Assembly (NCBI GenBank): GCA_019918135.1
Contig: WBZZ01004788.1
Span: 213,501-277,500 of the forward strand
Source of the DNA: Paulinella micropora
Lineage: Eukaryota; Cercozoa; Imbricatea; Euglyphida; Paulinellidae
DNA: 64,000 bases
Direction of reading: 5' to 3'
Part shown: positions 55,630 to 64,000 of the stretch, piece by piece
How positions within the stretch are numbered: position 1 is the first letter of the stretch
Layout: the number at the start of each line of letters is the position of its first letter
The notes under the pieces: model-generated
Databases searched by the model: none
What the model was told of the DNA's origin: nothing
Seen by the model: only the letters and a program-made list of their open reading frames with translations
Made by a program: the position numbers and the translations under genes

Positions 55630-57562
55630 TTGAGTCAGGCATCTAGGGATGCACTTTGCCGCTCTGCACCAGACGCGTCTCGGGCATCCTCCAGCAGTTC
55701 ATCGTCATCGTCCTCGTCCAGTAGCTCGTCCTCGCTGGCTAGAAGCCCAGCCGCGGTGCCAGCCCTACCTTCGGTGTCTCAATTCCCGTTGGCAGGCTCC
55801 GGTCCTACGGCTACATTCTCGCTCAGCCCGCTCAGCGCCTTCAAGACCCGGACTCCCAGAGTGGGAGACCGTGCTTTTACTGGATTACCACGACTCCTCG
55901 GACAGAGAGATGCGATGACTCCGGAACCACCACGACCGCTGTCCCCTCATCGACGAGAGCATTATGTCTGAGTCAGCACGTGGCCACCTCCACCCAGTCT
56001 AGGTTTCACCGGCTTTACTCTGATACCGGGCCAACAACTGCGGAACAACGCTACCTTCGGTGGGCCAGGCAGCGGCTCCCGTTCGAGCTCTAGCTCGGGC
56101 CCGGCGCCCGCCAGCACTCCAAGCCCCGCTCCTGCCTCAAGACCTTTCATCTACACCGCTCCAAGCTCTTCTCCTGCACCTACTACGCCTCGAGTCCCAA
56201 AGACAGGTTGTAGAACTAGGCATCCGACTCCGCACTCGAACCGAGACGACAGTGACGACGACGAAGCCAAACCGGACTCGCCCGGCCCGGCAGGTAGCCA
56301 GCCACCTGCGGCCGCATCATCGTCATCATCATCTTCCTTCCCAACTGTGATGACGTCTCCATCTACCCACTCCATGAACCTACGGTCACGACCAAGACAA
56401 CAAGTAGAATGGCCTCCGCTTCAACCGGCTCCACAGCCGATCTACCCAGGTATGTTCCGCCTTGCCGCCATCAGCCCTGACCTACGTACGGACATGCGCC
56501 TTAAGATTTTGCAACAGCTCAATCATCTTGCGCACATGGAATCGATCTGCTGCGTCTCCTCTGGCGGACTCAACGCCGCCACAGCATATCGGACAAGCTT
56601 GACCCGGACTGGCAGCGCCATCTATGGCACAAGATGACCCATTGGATCAACAACGGTCAACGCACGGGTACGCCTCTCCTCCAATGCGAACCAGACTTCG
56701 ACGCTGGTACCCGACAATACCTTCCCGATGGCCTCTTTGCCTTCCGAGCCTCATGCAAAGCATGCCTTATACCCCACTTACCATGGTGTATTTGCACAGC
56801 AAAACACTGCGCAGGTAGTAAGCCTTCCGATCAGCCTACGCAGCCAGTGTTTCAGCTCTCCACTATCAACCCCAGCCTGCGCACCTCGGTCCGACAGGAA
56901 ATTCTACAGGAGCTCAACTATTTCAGCAACTGCGGCCTCATCATCCCTTACTCTCTGGACCGCACCTTCTTCAACGCGTCAGCAGCCATCAACGATGTGG
57001 CAAGCGTGAAGATAAGGAGCGTGTCTGGGAGATGCTCGCTGAACTAGTTTACAAGGGGAAATATAGTGTTGATCCTGTTAGGTATTCAATAGATACCATG
57101 CCATCACTTAACTGCAATCGGTTCGCCTACGATGTCCCAGACGGCATCTTCGCATGGCAAGCACTTCACATCAATTGGACCCATCAACCATGGTGTAAGT
57201 GCGGCTACGGCGATTGCCGTCACATCCACACGAATGGCGTTACCGGGGCACACAAGCTCAAACCGAAACCAGCTCGACCAGCATTCAACAGTAGTCTTGG
57301 TGGCTGCCTCGCTACAAGAAGAATCGCAAACATGCTCAACGCGCCAAGCGGTCTCATAATCCGTCGGCCGACGATGGCAAGCACCAATCCATCCGGGCAT
57401 ATCGGACCAACCAACAAGGCCGCCCCGCCAATTCTGGCCCGACAGCCTTCCGGCGCTCCCACAGCCCACGTTGCAAGCCACCTCCGCGCCCACAGCATCG
57501 TTTTGCAGCTCCGACGCAGCGCCACCACTTCTACATGTTTGCTCGGCCTGGTACCGGACTAA
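55630..57562 (+). pseudogene. Gag-like region with a duplicated module
   Basis: Ser/Pro-rich start, then two successive modules in shifting frames. Module 1 (56444-56815): RLAAISPDLRTDMRLKILQQ, LNHL... CEPDFDAGTRQYLPDGLFAF ... PWCIC. Module 2 (56842-57230): QLSTINPSLRTSVRQEILQE, LNYF... NRFAYDVPDGIFAWQA ... PWCKCGYGDC. The shared pattern INPxLRxxxRxxILQxLN, PDGxFAxxA and PWCxC shows an internal tandem duplication of roughly 130 residues. The Cys/His end could bind zinc. Gag assignment rests on position before the RT. Confidence 0.6.
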
Positions 57563-57867
57563 AGGAACGACAATGAATACCAAACAGGGTCGCGCGTGAC
57601 CACCAAGTCTGGAGCCCTCTCCAGACACCGCCGTATTGCTACCATCTGATCCTTCGTGCATGGCCCGTCCCCACCGAGAAGTCACAGTTCTTGCCGTGGA
57701 AGACGCTCCATATTTCGACCCCGCCATGGCGGAATTCGCTGCAACATGCCCGGACCCGCGCATGCATTACTGTACGGCAACCACGGTCAGTGGAACATAG
57801 CCCACGCCGTGGCCTCTCATCTCTGAGAGGCTTTGCCGCGACTTTTTAGACAAACAGGCCGCCAAAC

Positions 57868-58386
57868 TCATTGCGCCGCCTGCGCCCAAATACGCACCTG
57901 AAGTCGTCAACCCCGACCTCACTGCAGAACAACAAATACTCCTATGGGCCCTCCTCGGAGAATTCGACGATGTCTTTCAGGACAAGGCAGGTGTCTTCAA
58001 CCATACTGTTGTGTCTCTCATCCTTAAACCAGGAGCAAAACCAATTGCGGTCCCATGTCCGAACTGGACTCCAGCGGTACAGGAGTCAGTACCTCAAAGC
58101 TTGGGCAATGGACGTTCTCACCGTCGGCCTCTGGTCCATCGCCTCTGCTAACTGTGCCTGGGCTAGTCGAGCCTGCACTGTGGGAAAGTTTGAAGACTGA
58201 GCTAAGGAGGTCATCCGCGACATACACAACGTCTATGACTACCGCGCAGCCAACGACAACCTCCACCTGCTTGTGCCAGGTTTACCCAACCCAGATCGCT
58301 ACCGCGAACGCTTCGCGGGCTGGCACTACCTTAGCTCCCTCTGCATCTGCGACTCAACAGATGATCGGGCAGCCGCGACCTTCTAG
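57868..58386 (+). pseudogene. Ty3/gypsy reverse transcriptase N-terminal part, frameshifted
   Basis: ALLGEFDDVFQDKAGVFNHT, then LKPGAKPIAVPCPNW matches the conserved entry of Ty3/gypsy RT (LL..F.DVF ... H.I.L.PGAKPI). After a frameshift, NVYDYRAANDNLHLLVPGLP and AGWHYLSSLCICDS match the DYR-LN ... P and FS-LD-S steps. The region stops before the YxDD box. Confidence 0.78.
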
Positions 58387-58869
58387 AAACTCACACTCTA
58401 ATCAAGGCTCGATAACCTGTTAGACCACTATTATTAATATAATAATCTATGATAGCAACTACACTCTATCAGCAGTACTACAGCTTTAATAAGAAAATGC
58501 GCCAACAGAACACGCCACGTAACTTGACTGGCCAGATCATAAGTAATGGCTCTACCGACACCGTTACTCCGATACGGCCGGTCCATAACTATTAATTAAG
58601 ATTATTAGTTGCAACAAATCTGTGAATTCTTCTCAAGTCAGAGATGTCTAAAAATTTCCAAGTAACGAGGAAAATTTTCCATATCTCGTAAATCATGTTT
58701 TTATTAGCGACTCAATTGTTACAGTGACTCAATATTTCATAATATAGTCAACGCCACCTGCGTCTCATGATCTAACGATATGAAGAATGAGGAATACCTA
58801 ACGCGGCGTAGAAGGCACTACGTACTCTCCAAGCCAAGAATAACTGACAGACCGGAACATAAAGTAATG
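58387..58869. other. AT-rich stretch inside the decayed element
   Basis: No coding sequence. Probably deleted or diverged pol and 3' LTR start. Confidence 0.4.
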
Positions 58870-59110
58870 CCATTATATACCGGGTGTGCCTGCATAAAGG
58901 ACAAAAAGGCAGTGATATGAGGAAAAAGGCAATTCATAGCAGAATTTTTAAATTGATAGTTTGAAGTCATTTCTGAACGAAATCGAAAACTAGTTAGTGA
59001 AGTCGAAACGTCGTGCACAGGATATTATAATCTAACGGCGGTCAAAAACAATGAAAAGTCAACGGTAGTGATTTTGGCCGGTCGCTAAAATGCTCAGTCT
59101 GATACATACC
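58870..59110 (+). repeat. LTR-like repeat I, copy 4 (partial 3' LTR)
   Basis: Shares ttgaagtcatttctgaacga, actagttagtgaagtcgaaa and gatttt-ggc... cagtctgat with copy 3, same orientation. Confidence 0.6.
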
Positions 59111-59549
59111 ATATGTAGTTAGCTTGGAGGCTAATAAAGTTCAAGTAACATTGTAAAATCGGTGCGCTCTAAGGGTCACAAACTAAAGTAGATGTGTTCT
59201 TACGGTTTTTAACCCTTATCGGCTCAGAGTCTGGCAAGATCCACATTTGTGGATACAATCCACATTTGTGGATCTGGTTTTCAATTTGAATAATAAAAAC
59301 ATCAGTACCCGTCGCCAAATTGTAACAAGACACTTGGTCTACCCTCAGTTACGAGCTCAACCGAAAGAGAATTTAATAATGAACCCCTGAACTGACGGAG
59401 GCTGGTTCAAAGCTAACCTCCACTTCTTTTCAAGAAAGGGAAGCCACAATCATCCTAAGCTTATATGTCTCAAATGCTTTCAAGCATCCTACCCCAGTTG
59501 CTCTGAATCCGAGATTGTATCGGCCAAGGAGGTAAGGGAGCTTCTTGCC

Positions 59550-59550
59550 C

Positions 59551-59599
<49 letters not shown>

Positions 59600-59612
59600 T
59601 AGAGAGAGAGAG
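59550..59612. repeat. (GA)n microsatellite
   Basis: ga repeats with gatagata in the middle. Confidence 0.92.
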
Positions 59613-59677
59613 ACAGGAGGTCTGGGGGTGGGTCAGCTGTGTGGGTGTCTGCAACTCCACCCCGCTCGCATTGCCGC

Positions 59678-59816
59678 GCTCAGCCTAGCCTAGCCTAACC
59701 TAGCATAAGCCTAGCCTAGCCTAGCCTAGCCTAAGCCTAGCCTAGCCTAGCCTAGCCTAGCCTAAGCCTAACCTAAGCCTAGCCTAGCCTAGCCTAGCCT
59801 AGCCTAGCCTAGCCTG
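59678..59816. repeat. (CCTAG)n pentanucleotide array
   Basis: About 28 units of cctag with ccta and acctaa variants. It supplies the stop codon of the gene to its right. Confidence 0.95.
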
Positions 59817-60575
59817 TGAAGAGCGCCAGGAAGGAGGAGACAAAGACCACGAGCAGCAGCACCAGCAGCAGCAGAGCGCGGCCTGCGTCGCCGTTGTCCT
59901 GCTGCTCTAGCAGCGCCATCAGCCCGCGGCCCATGTTAGCCAGCAGGCTGTCGCCGCTGAAGAAGAAGCCGGTCTGACTCGGCGCCAGGAACGGCAAGGG
60001 CTGGCTGGTCCTGGCCTGGCCACCCCAGTTGACGGGCAGGTTAGTCCTTGTGGCGGGGCCCAGCTCCGCCTCGGGCTGCCCGCCGCCCGCCAGCGTCTGC
60101 ACTAGCCACTGCTCCAACGTCCGTGGCGCTCCCGCACTCGTCCTACCTGCGGACTGCCACACGGCGAACTCGCGACTGCCGCCCTCTAGCAGCACTGCCA
60201 TATCCAGCCCCTCCCCGGCCGCCATGTTCTTCACATCCGCGCCGTGTCTGGCGCCTGTTCGCAGCGCGCTGGGCCAGGCCGCGCGCACCGCCTCGAGAAA
60301 CGCTCGCTGCTGACCAGGTTGCATCCACGCCGCCTGCAAAAACTCCCCGCTCTGCGCCTGTGATCCCAGCCAAAACATAAAAAAATCGCAAAAAATGCGC
60401 GGCAATTTTCCGGGAATTCACCGCAAATACAGCGAAAATTTCGCTTGCGGTCTGACTTGTGGGACATACCTGAGCGGTGGCCTGGCGCGTGCAGCCGACC
60501 AGGATGCGGCAGAGGTCTTGTCGGCGAAAGAGCGGAGCAGAAGCCGCCAGCGCCACAGGCTTGATTGAAGATACC
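59809..60575 (-). CDS. Two-exon gene for a tail-anchored membrane protein, family unknown
   Basis: Exon 60470-60575 (SSIKPVALAASAPLFRRQDL, CRILVGCTRQATAQ), donor GTATGT. Intron 60358-60469 ending gatcacag. Exon 59809-60357 (AQSGEFLQAAWMQPGQQRAF and on) to TAG. The join keeps frame. A first exon with the start is missing upstream, beyond the CA repeats. The C-terminus, ALLLLVLLLVVFVSSFLALF followed by TG, is a single hydrophobic segment at the very end, typical of tail-anchored proteins inserted into ER or mitochondrial outer membrane. The soluble part is Ala/Gly/Leu-rich, without recognised motifs. The stop TAG is part of the neighbouring (CCTAG)n array, so array changes could alter the C-terminus. 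Confidence 0.6.
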
Positions 60576-60682
60576 TTCACAACGCACACACACAACACAC
60601 GGGCGCACGAGCAATTTCATATGCATATTGTACATATATCTTTGTATATATATAAACATAATTGAAAATGTGAGTGCTTACA

Positions 60683-60735
60683 GCACACACACACACACAC
60701 AACAGATACTCACAGACACACTGACACACAGACAC
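60683..60735. repeat. (CA)n microsatellite
   Basis: cacaca runs and cacagacacact variants. Confidence 0.85.
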
Positions 60736-60799
60736 ACAGATATGCCAACAGAAGCAGGAGGCGAGGACGGGTGAAGAGGGCGAAACCGGGATACACATT

Positions 60800-61064
60800 C
60801 AGGTATAGATATAGATATAGATATAGATATAGATATAGATATAGATTAAAGATATAGATATTGATATTGATATTGATACAGATATAGATATAGATATAGA
60901 TATAGATATAGATATAGATATAGATATAGATACAGATATAGATACAGATATAGATATAGATGTAGATATAGATATAGACAGAGACAGAGAGACAGAGACA
61001 GAGAGAGACAGAGACAGAGACAGAGACATAGACATAGACATAGACACAGACATAGACACAGACA
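60800..61064. repeat. (GATATA)n and (GACAGA)n arrays
   Basis: Hexanucleotide repeats grading from gatata to gacaga to gacata. Confidence 0.93.
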
Positions 61065-61077
61065 TGACGGGTAGTGG

Positions 61078-61510
61078 CGGTCTCCGCCTGGACCACGAGC
61101 AGGCAGAAGAGTCGGCCCATGCCTTGTCCATCTCTATGTCTATGTCTACGTCTATATTTATGTTTATACCTATATTTCTCTGACCAAGAGCAGGCAGAAG
61201 TGTCGTTCCGCGACGTGCGTTGTCCATGTCTATGTCTATATCTCTGTCTATATCTATATCTATGAATATGTCTATGTCTCTCTGACCAAGAGCAGGCAGA
61301 AATGTCGTCCCATGCGTTGTCTATGTCAATATCTATGTCTACGTCTATCTGTGTCTGTGTTTATATCGATACGGCCAAGAGCAGGCAGAAATGTCGTCCC
61401 GTGCGTTGTCTGTGTCTATGTCCATATCTTATCTACGTCTATGTCCATATCTATATCTATATCTCTATGACCAAGAGAAGGCAGAAATGTCGTCCCGTGC
61501 GTTGTCCGTG
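61078..61510. repeat. Tandem repeat, about 90-105 bp unit
   Basis: Five units each with gagcaggcagaagtgtcg, gcgttgtc and a (TCTATG)n stretch. gcaggcagaa recurs at about 61089, 61190, 61293, 61381 and 61477. Confidence 0.88.
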
Positions 61511-61544
61511 CCGTGAGAAGCACAACTCGTAGTAGTTCTCCTCC

Positions 61545-62060
61545 GATGCCACAGGCAGCAGCAAGAAACGATGTGAACGCCACAGCGCGTCAATAGCCTT
61601 ACAGACACAGACATTCCTGCATACATACCTTAATACATGATGTGTGTGTGCAATATGTGGATGTGCGTGTCACAGGCAGCAGCAAGAAACCGTGAGAACA
61701 CCACAACGCATCAATAACCTTGTACACACAGACATTCATTCATACATGATGTGCGTGCGTGTGTGTGTGCGTGTGTATGTGTGAGTGATTGAGTGTGTGC
61801 AATGTGTGTATGAGTATGTGTCACAGGCAGCAGCAAGAAACGCCGAGAACGCCACAACGCATCAATAGCCTTGTATACACAGACATTGATTCATACATAC
61901 ATAAATGTATACATACATACATACATACGTAATACATGGTGTGTGTTTGCAAGGTGTGTATGTGTGTGTGTTTGTCTGTGTGTGCGTGTGTGTGTGTTTG
62001 TGTGTGTCTGTGTGTGTGTGTGCAAGAAATGCGAGCGCCGCAGCGCCTCCAAAGAATTGC
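61545..62060. repeat. Tandem repeat, about 125-150 bp unit
   Basis: Units of cacaggcagcagcaagaaac, gccacaacgc, atcaatagcctt and acagacattca, then CATA and TGTG repeats, at about 61550, 61672 and 61822. A diverged fourth is at about 62020. Confidence 0.85.
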
Positions 62061-62254
62061 AGACACAGACATTCATACATATGTATGTAAATATATACAT
62101 AGGTACGTACGTAATACATGGTGTGTGTGCGTGTGTGTGCGTCATGTCTATGTCTGTGTGTGTGTGTGTGTGTGTGAGTGTGTGTGAGTGTGTCGCTTTC
62201 GCTTACGCTGCGTTCTGCGCTGTTGTGCGCTGCCAGTGCGGGGCCTGCAGACAG

Positions 62255-62585
62255 CTCGGGCTCGTGGTAGAACGCGAACAGCGTTTGCTAGCACACCATG
62301 TGTTACATATATGAATGCAAACAGCATGTGCTACACACAGTGTTACTCATATGCTCGGGCTCGTGGTAGAACGCGAACAGCGTGTGCTAAACACAGTACG
62401 TTACTCATATGTTGGGGATTGTGGTAGAACGCAAAGAGCGTCTGCTACACACAGTGTTTACTCACATGCTGGGGATTGTGGTAGAACGCAAATAGCGTTT
62501 GCTACACACAGTGTTTACTCACATGCTGGGGATTGTGGTAGAACGCAAACAGCGTTTGCTAGATAGAGCGTTTACTCAGATGTGG
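62255..62585. repeat. Tandem repeat, about 60-bp unit
   Basis: Units of gtggtagaacgcaaacagcg, tttgctacacacagtg, tttactcacatgctgggga. Five or six copies, the later ones spaced 60-62 bases apart. Confidence 0.9.
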
Positions 62586-62838
62586 ACGGAGGCAGAACGG
62601 GGCGGGCGGGTGGCCTAGTGGGGAGGGTGAGCAGGGAACGGGCCGGAGGGGGGGGAGGGGGGGCAAGGGAAGGCTGTTCACCACTTTTGAACTTGCATCA
62701 ATATTCGAGATATGAAAATGAACAGCACGTCACTTGAAAGCTCTTGATGAGCTTGCGAACGGTGGCTTCAGCGTTGTCATGATACTAAAACTGATGGAAA
62801 ACACTGAGATCAAAGTTGGATGGTGGAGGGCGCCCGGA

Positions 62839-62873
<35 letters not shown>

Positions 62874-63103
62874 ATCTGGACTTGCCACTCCGACAACTTG
62901 CAAGGTGCTTAATTACTTGCGCACTGATCTTGCTTACCGAGCTGGCAGGAATAGGAGGAGGAGGAGGAGGACGAGGAGGAGGAGGAGGAGGAGACGAAGA
63001 AGAAGAAGAAGAAGAAGGAGAAGGAGGAGAAGGAGGAGGAGGAGGAGGAGAAGAAGAAGAAGAAGAAGAAGAAGAAGAAGAAGAAGAAAGAAGCAGGGCG
63101 GAC
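62586..63103. repeat. G-rich and GGA-rich low-complexity DNA
   Basis: Includes a G run of about 30 at 62841-62870 and gga/gaa repeats at 62955-63090. Poly-Arg, poly-Gly and poly-Ser/Pro frames here are compositional. Confidence 0.8.
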
Positions 63104-63333
63104 CTTGTCCACGTTGGTGACCTTGTCCAGCGTCTGCCAGTCCAGCTGCAGCACCTCTGCCGCATGCCGCCGAGATTGCTCCTGCCCAGCACAATGCAAC
63201 AACAAGAACAACAACAATAACAACACCTCTGCCGCCTGCCGCCGAGACTGCTCCTATATCATCCAGCATGGTCGTTTTGTTGTTGCTGTTGCTGTTGTTG
63301 TTGTTGTTGTTGTTGTTGTTGTCGTTGTTATTC

Positions 63334-63365
<32 letters not shown>

Positions 63366-63558
63366 CTCGTCGTCGTCGTCGTCGTTGTTGATTTTATTGT
63401 TATTGATATTCTTGTTTTGTAGTTGTTGTTGTTGCTGTTGCTGCGACCTCGCCGATGCAGGCGAGGCAGATGTAGGCGACACGGAAGGTGTGTTGGAAGG
63501 TGTGCGCCATGTGCGCCCACAAGAGGTGCGGCAGAGGCCGCTTGCTAACCACCAACAC
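63104..63558 (-). CDS. Two exons of an unknown minus-strand gene
   Basis: Exon 63448-63558 after gttatgacag: VLVVSKRPLPHLLWAHMAHT, then FQHTFRVAYICLACIGE (37 codons). Exon 63104-63181 after ctgggcag: EQSRRHAAEVLQLDWQTLDK, VTNVDK (26 codons). They join in phase 0. Donors (GTCGCA, GTCCGC) are not strong. The intron holds GTT-type repeats. Upstream and downstream exons lie outside or were not found. Function unknown. Confidence 0.45.
63226..63258 (-). repeat. Partial duplicate of the 63104-63181 exon start
   Basis: About 33 bases (cacctctgccgcctgccgcc, gagactgctcc) nearly equal to 63153-63183, next to AAC/GTT repeats. Confidence 0.8.
63272..63450. repeat. (TTG)n/(TCG)n arrays
   Basis: gttgtt repeats with gtcgtc and gctgtt patches inside the intron. 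Confidence 0.92.
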
Positions 63559-63569
63559 CTGTCATAACA

Positions 63570-63601
63570 ACAAGAACAAGAGCAATAGCAACAATAGCGA
63601 C

Positions 63602-63634
<33 letters not shown>

Positions 63635-63716
63635 GACAACAACAACAACAACAAGAGGTGAGGGGCAGGATGCTTGCTAATCACCAACACCTACCATAAC
63701 GACAACAACAACAACG

Positions 63717-63764
<48 letters not shown>

Positions 63765-63765
63765 G
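63570..63765. repeat. (AAC)n arrays with partial exon duplicate
   Basis: aac/gac repeats. Within them 63652-63693 repeats the first 40 or so bases of the exon at 63448-63558, with changes (ggtgaggggcaggatgcttg, ctaatcaccaacacc). Confidence 0.85.
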
Positions 63766-63980
63766 TGTGTATGTATGTATGTATGTATGTATGTATGTAG
63801 GTGTGTATGTAATGTATGTATTTATGTATGCATGTATGTATGTATGCATGCATGCATGTATGGATGGCAGCAACATCTTTCGCGCACTTTGCGGTGAGTT
63901 CTTTTCGTCTGTCTGTTACACACACATACATACATACATAATTACATACATACATACACACATACATACATACATACATA
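63766..63980. repeat. (GTAT)n and (CATA)n arrays
   Basis: Tetranucleotide arrays on either side of a unique stretch at 63860-63920 (agcaacatctttcgcgcact) with no supported gene. Confidence 0.9.
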
Positions 63981-64000
63981 CATGCTGAAACGAACGATGC

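Larger units (their letters stand above)
53938..59110 (+). mobile_element. Decayed Ty3/gypsy-type LTR retrotransposon
   Basis: LTR-like repeats in the same orientation at 53938-54960 (begins TG) and about 58870-59110 bracket gag-like ORFs and a partial RT, all on the plus strand. Multiple frameshifts and stops; protease, RT active site, RNase H and integrase are absent. Inactive. Confidence 0.65.

Noticed and set aside
62734..63220. Poly-Arg/poly-Gly protein (RRRRR) at the right end
   Set aside because: GGA repeat artefact; no flanking coding sequence.

Overview
The window is nuclear DNA of a eukaryote, most likely a unicellular protist or alga that I cannot place further. It has spliceosomal GT-AG introns, a six-exon gene for ribosomal protein eL43, retroposons with tRNA-derived heads, and very heavy microsatellite and satellite content. 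Much of the long open reading here (poly-Tyr/Ile/Leu, YTILY, SIYL and similar) is simple repeat that happens to lack stops, and I did not annotate it as protein.

Layout. 1-9.2 kb: the 3' 4.6 kb of a near-intact LINE (endonuclease + reverse transcriptase), then a head-to-tail pile of short (TTA)n-tailed retroposons. I distinguish three families: A (tRNA-headed), B and C. Intron-containing unknown genes lie at 7.4-10.1 kb. 10.4-17.9 kb: a compact, GC-rich block with short spacers, holding an F-box-like-sized ORF, a Kelch propeller protein, a broken NADAR enzyme, zinc-binding ORFs, a frameshifted Ulp1-like cysteine protease and a C2H2-like protein. Two copies of a hairpin-containing spacer and several copies of a terminator-like motif punctuate it. 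This block looks like an endogenised large-DNA-virus or other transferred segment, but that is inference. 17.9-22 kb: AT-rich spacer, then a multi-exon Lys/Glu-rich gene on the minus strand. 22-29.6 kb: a second retroposon pile containing a 5'-truncated LINE copy almost identical to the first, a 2.4-kb gag-like insertion that splits a C-family element, and a damaged minus-strand gene. 29.6-35.2 kb: about 4 kb of TATAG pentanucleotide satellite plus GATA arrays, bracketed by a 25-bp direct repeat. 35.2-38.5 kb: a small two-exon zinc-binding gene flanked by arrays of an ATATCGTG dyad, a long hairpin, and a minus-strand coding fragment. 38.5-43.8 kb: a third (TTA)n retroposon pile, which includes a candidate host transcript whose last residues and stop come from a retroposon tail. 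43.8-47.7 kb: AT-rich DNA with diverged long repeats. 48.1-51.9 kb: the eL43 gene, with introns swollen by GATA and other simple repeats. 53.4-59.1 kb: a short ORF, then a decayed Ty3/gypsy-type element (LTR-like repeats, gag-like ORFs with a duplicated module, partial reverse transcriptase). 59.6-64 kb: a (CCTAG)n array, a tail-anchored membrane protein gene, several tandem repeats, and two exons of an unknown minus-strand gene.

How the parts work together. The LINE and the A/B/C elements all end in the same (TTA)n tail, and the LINE and family A share similar sequence just before it. The simplest reading is one LINE machinery mobilising several SINE families, which then insert into one another's TTA tails. 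A separate (GATA)n-associated repeat set points to a second retroposition system. The LINE protein's C-terminus carries, in order, a SUMO-interaction-like motif, an AT-hook-like motif and a PCNA-interaction-like motif. That arrangement is the most intriguing functional lead in the window.
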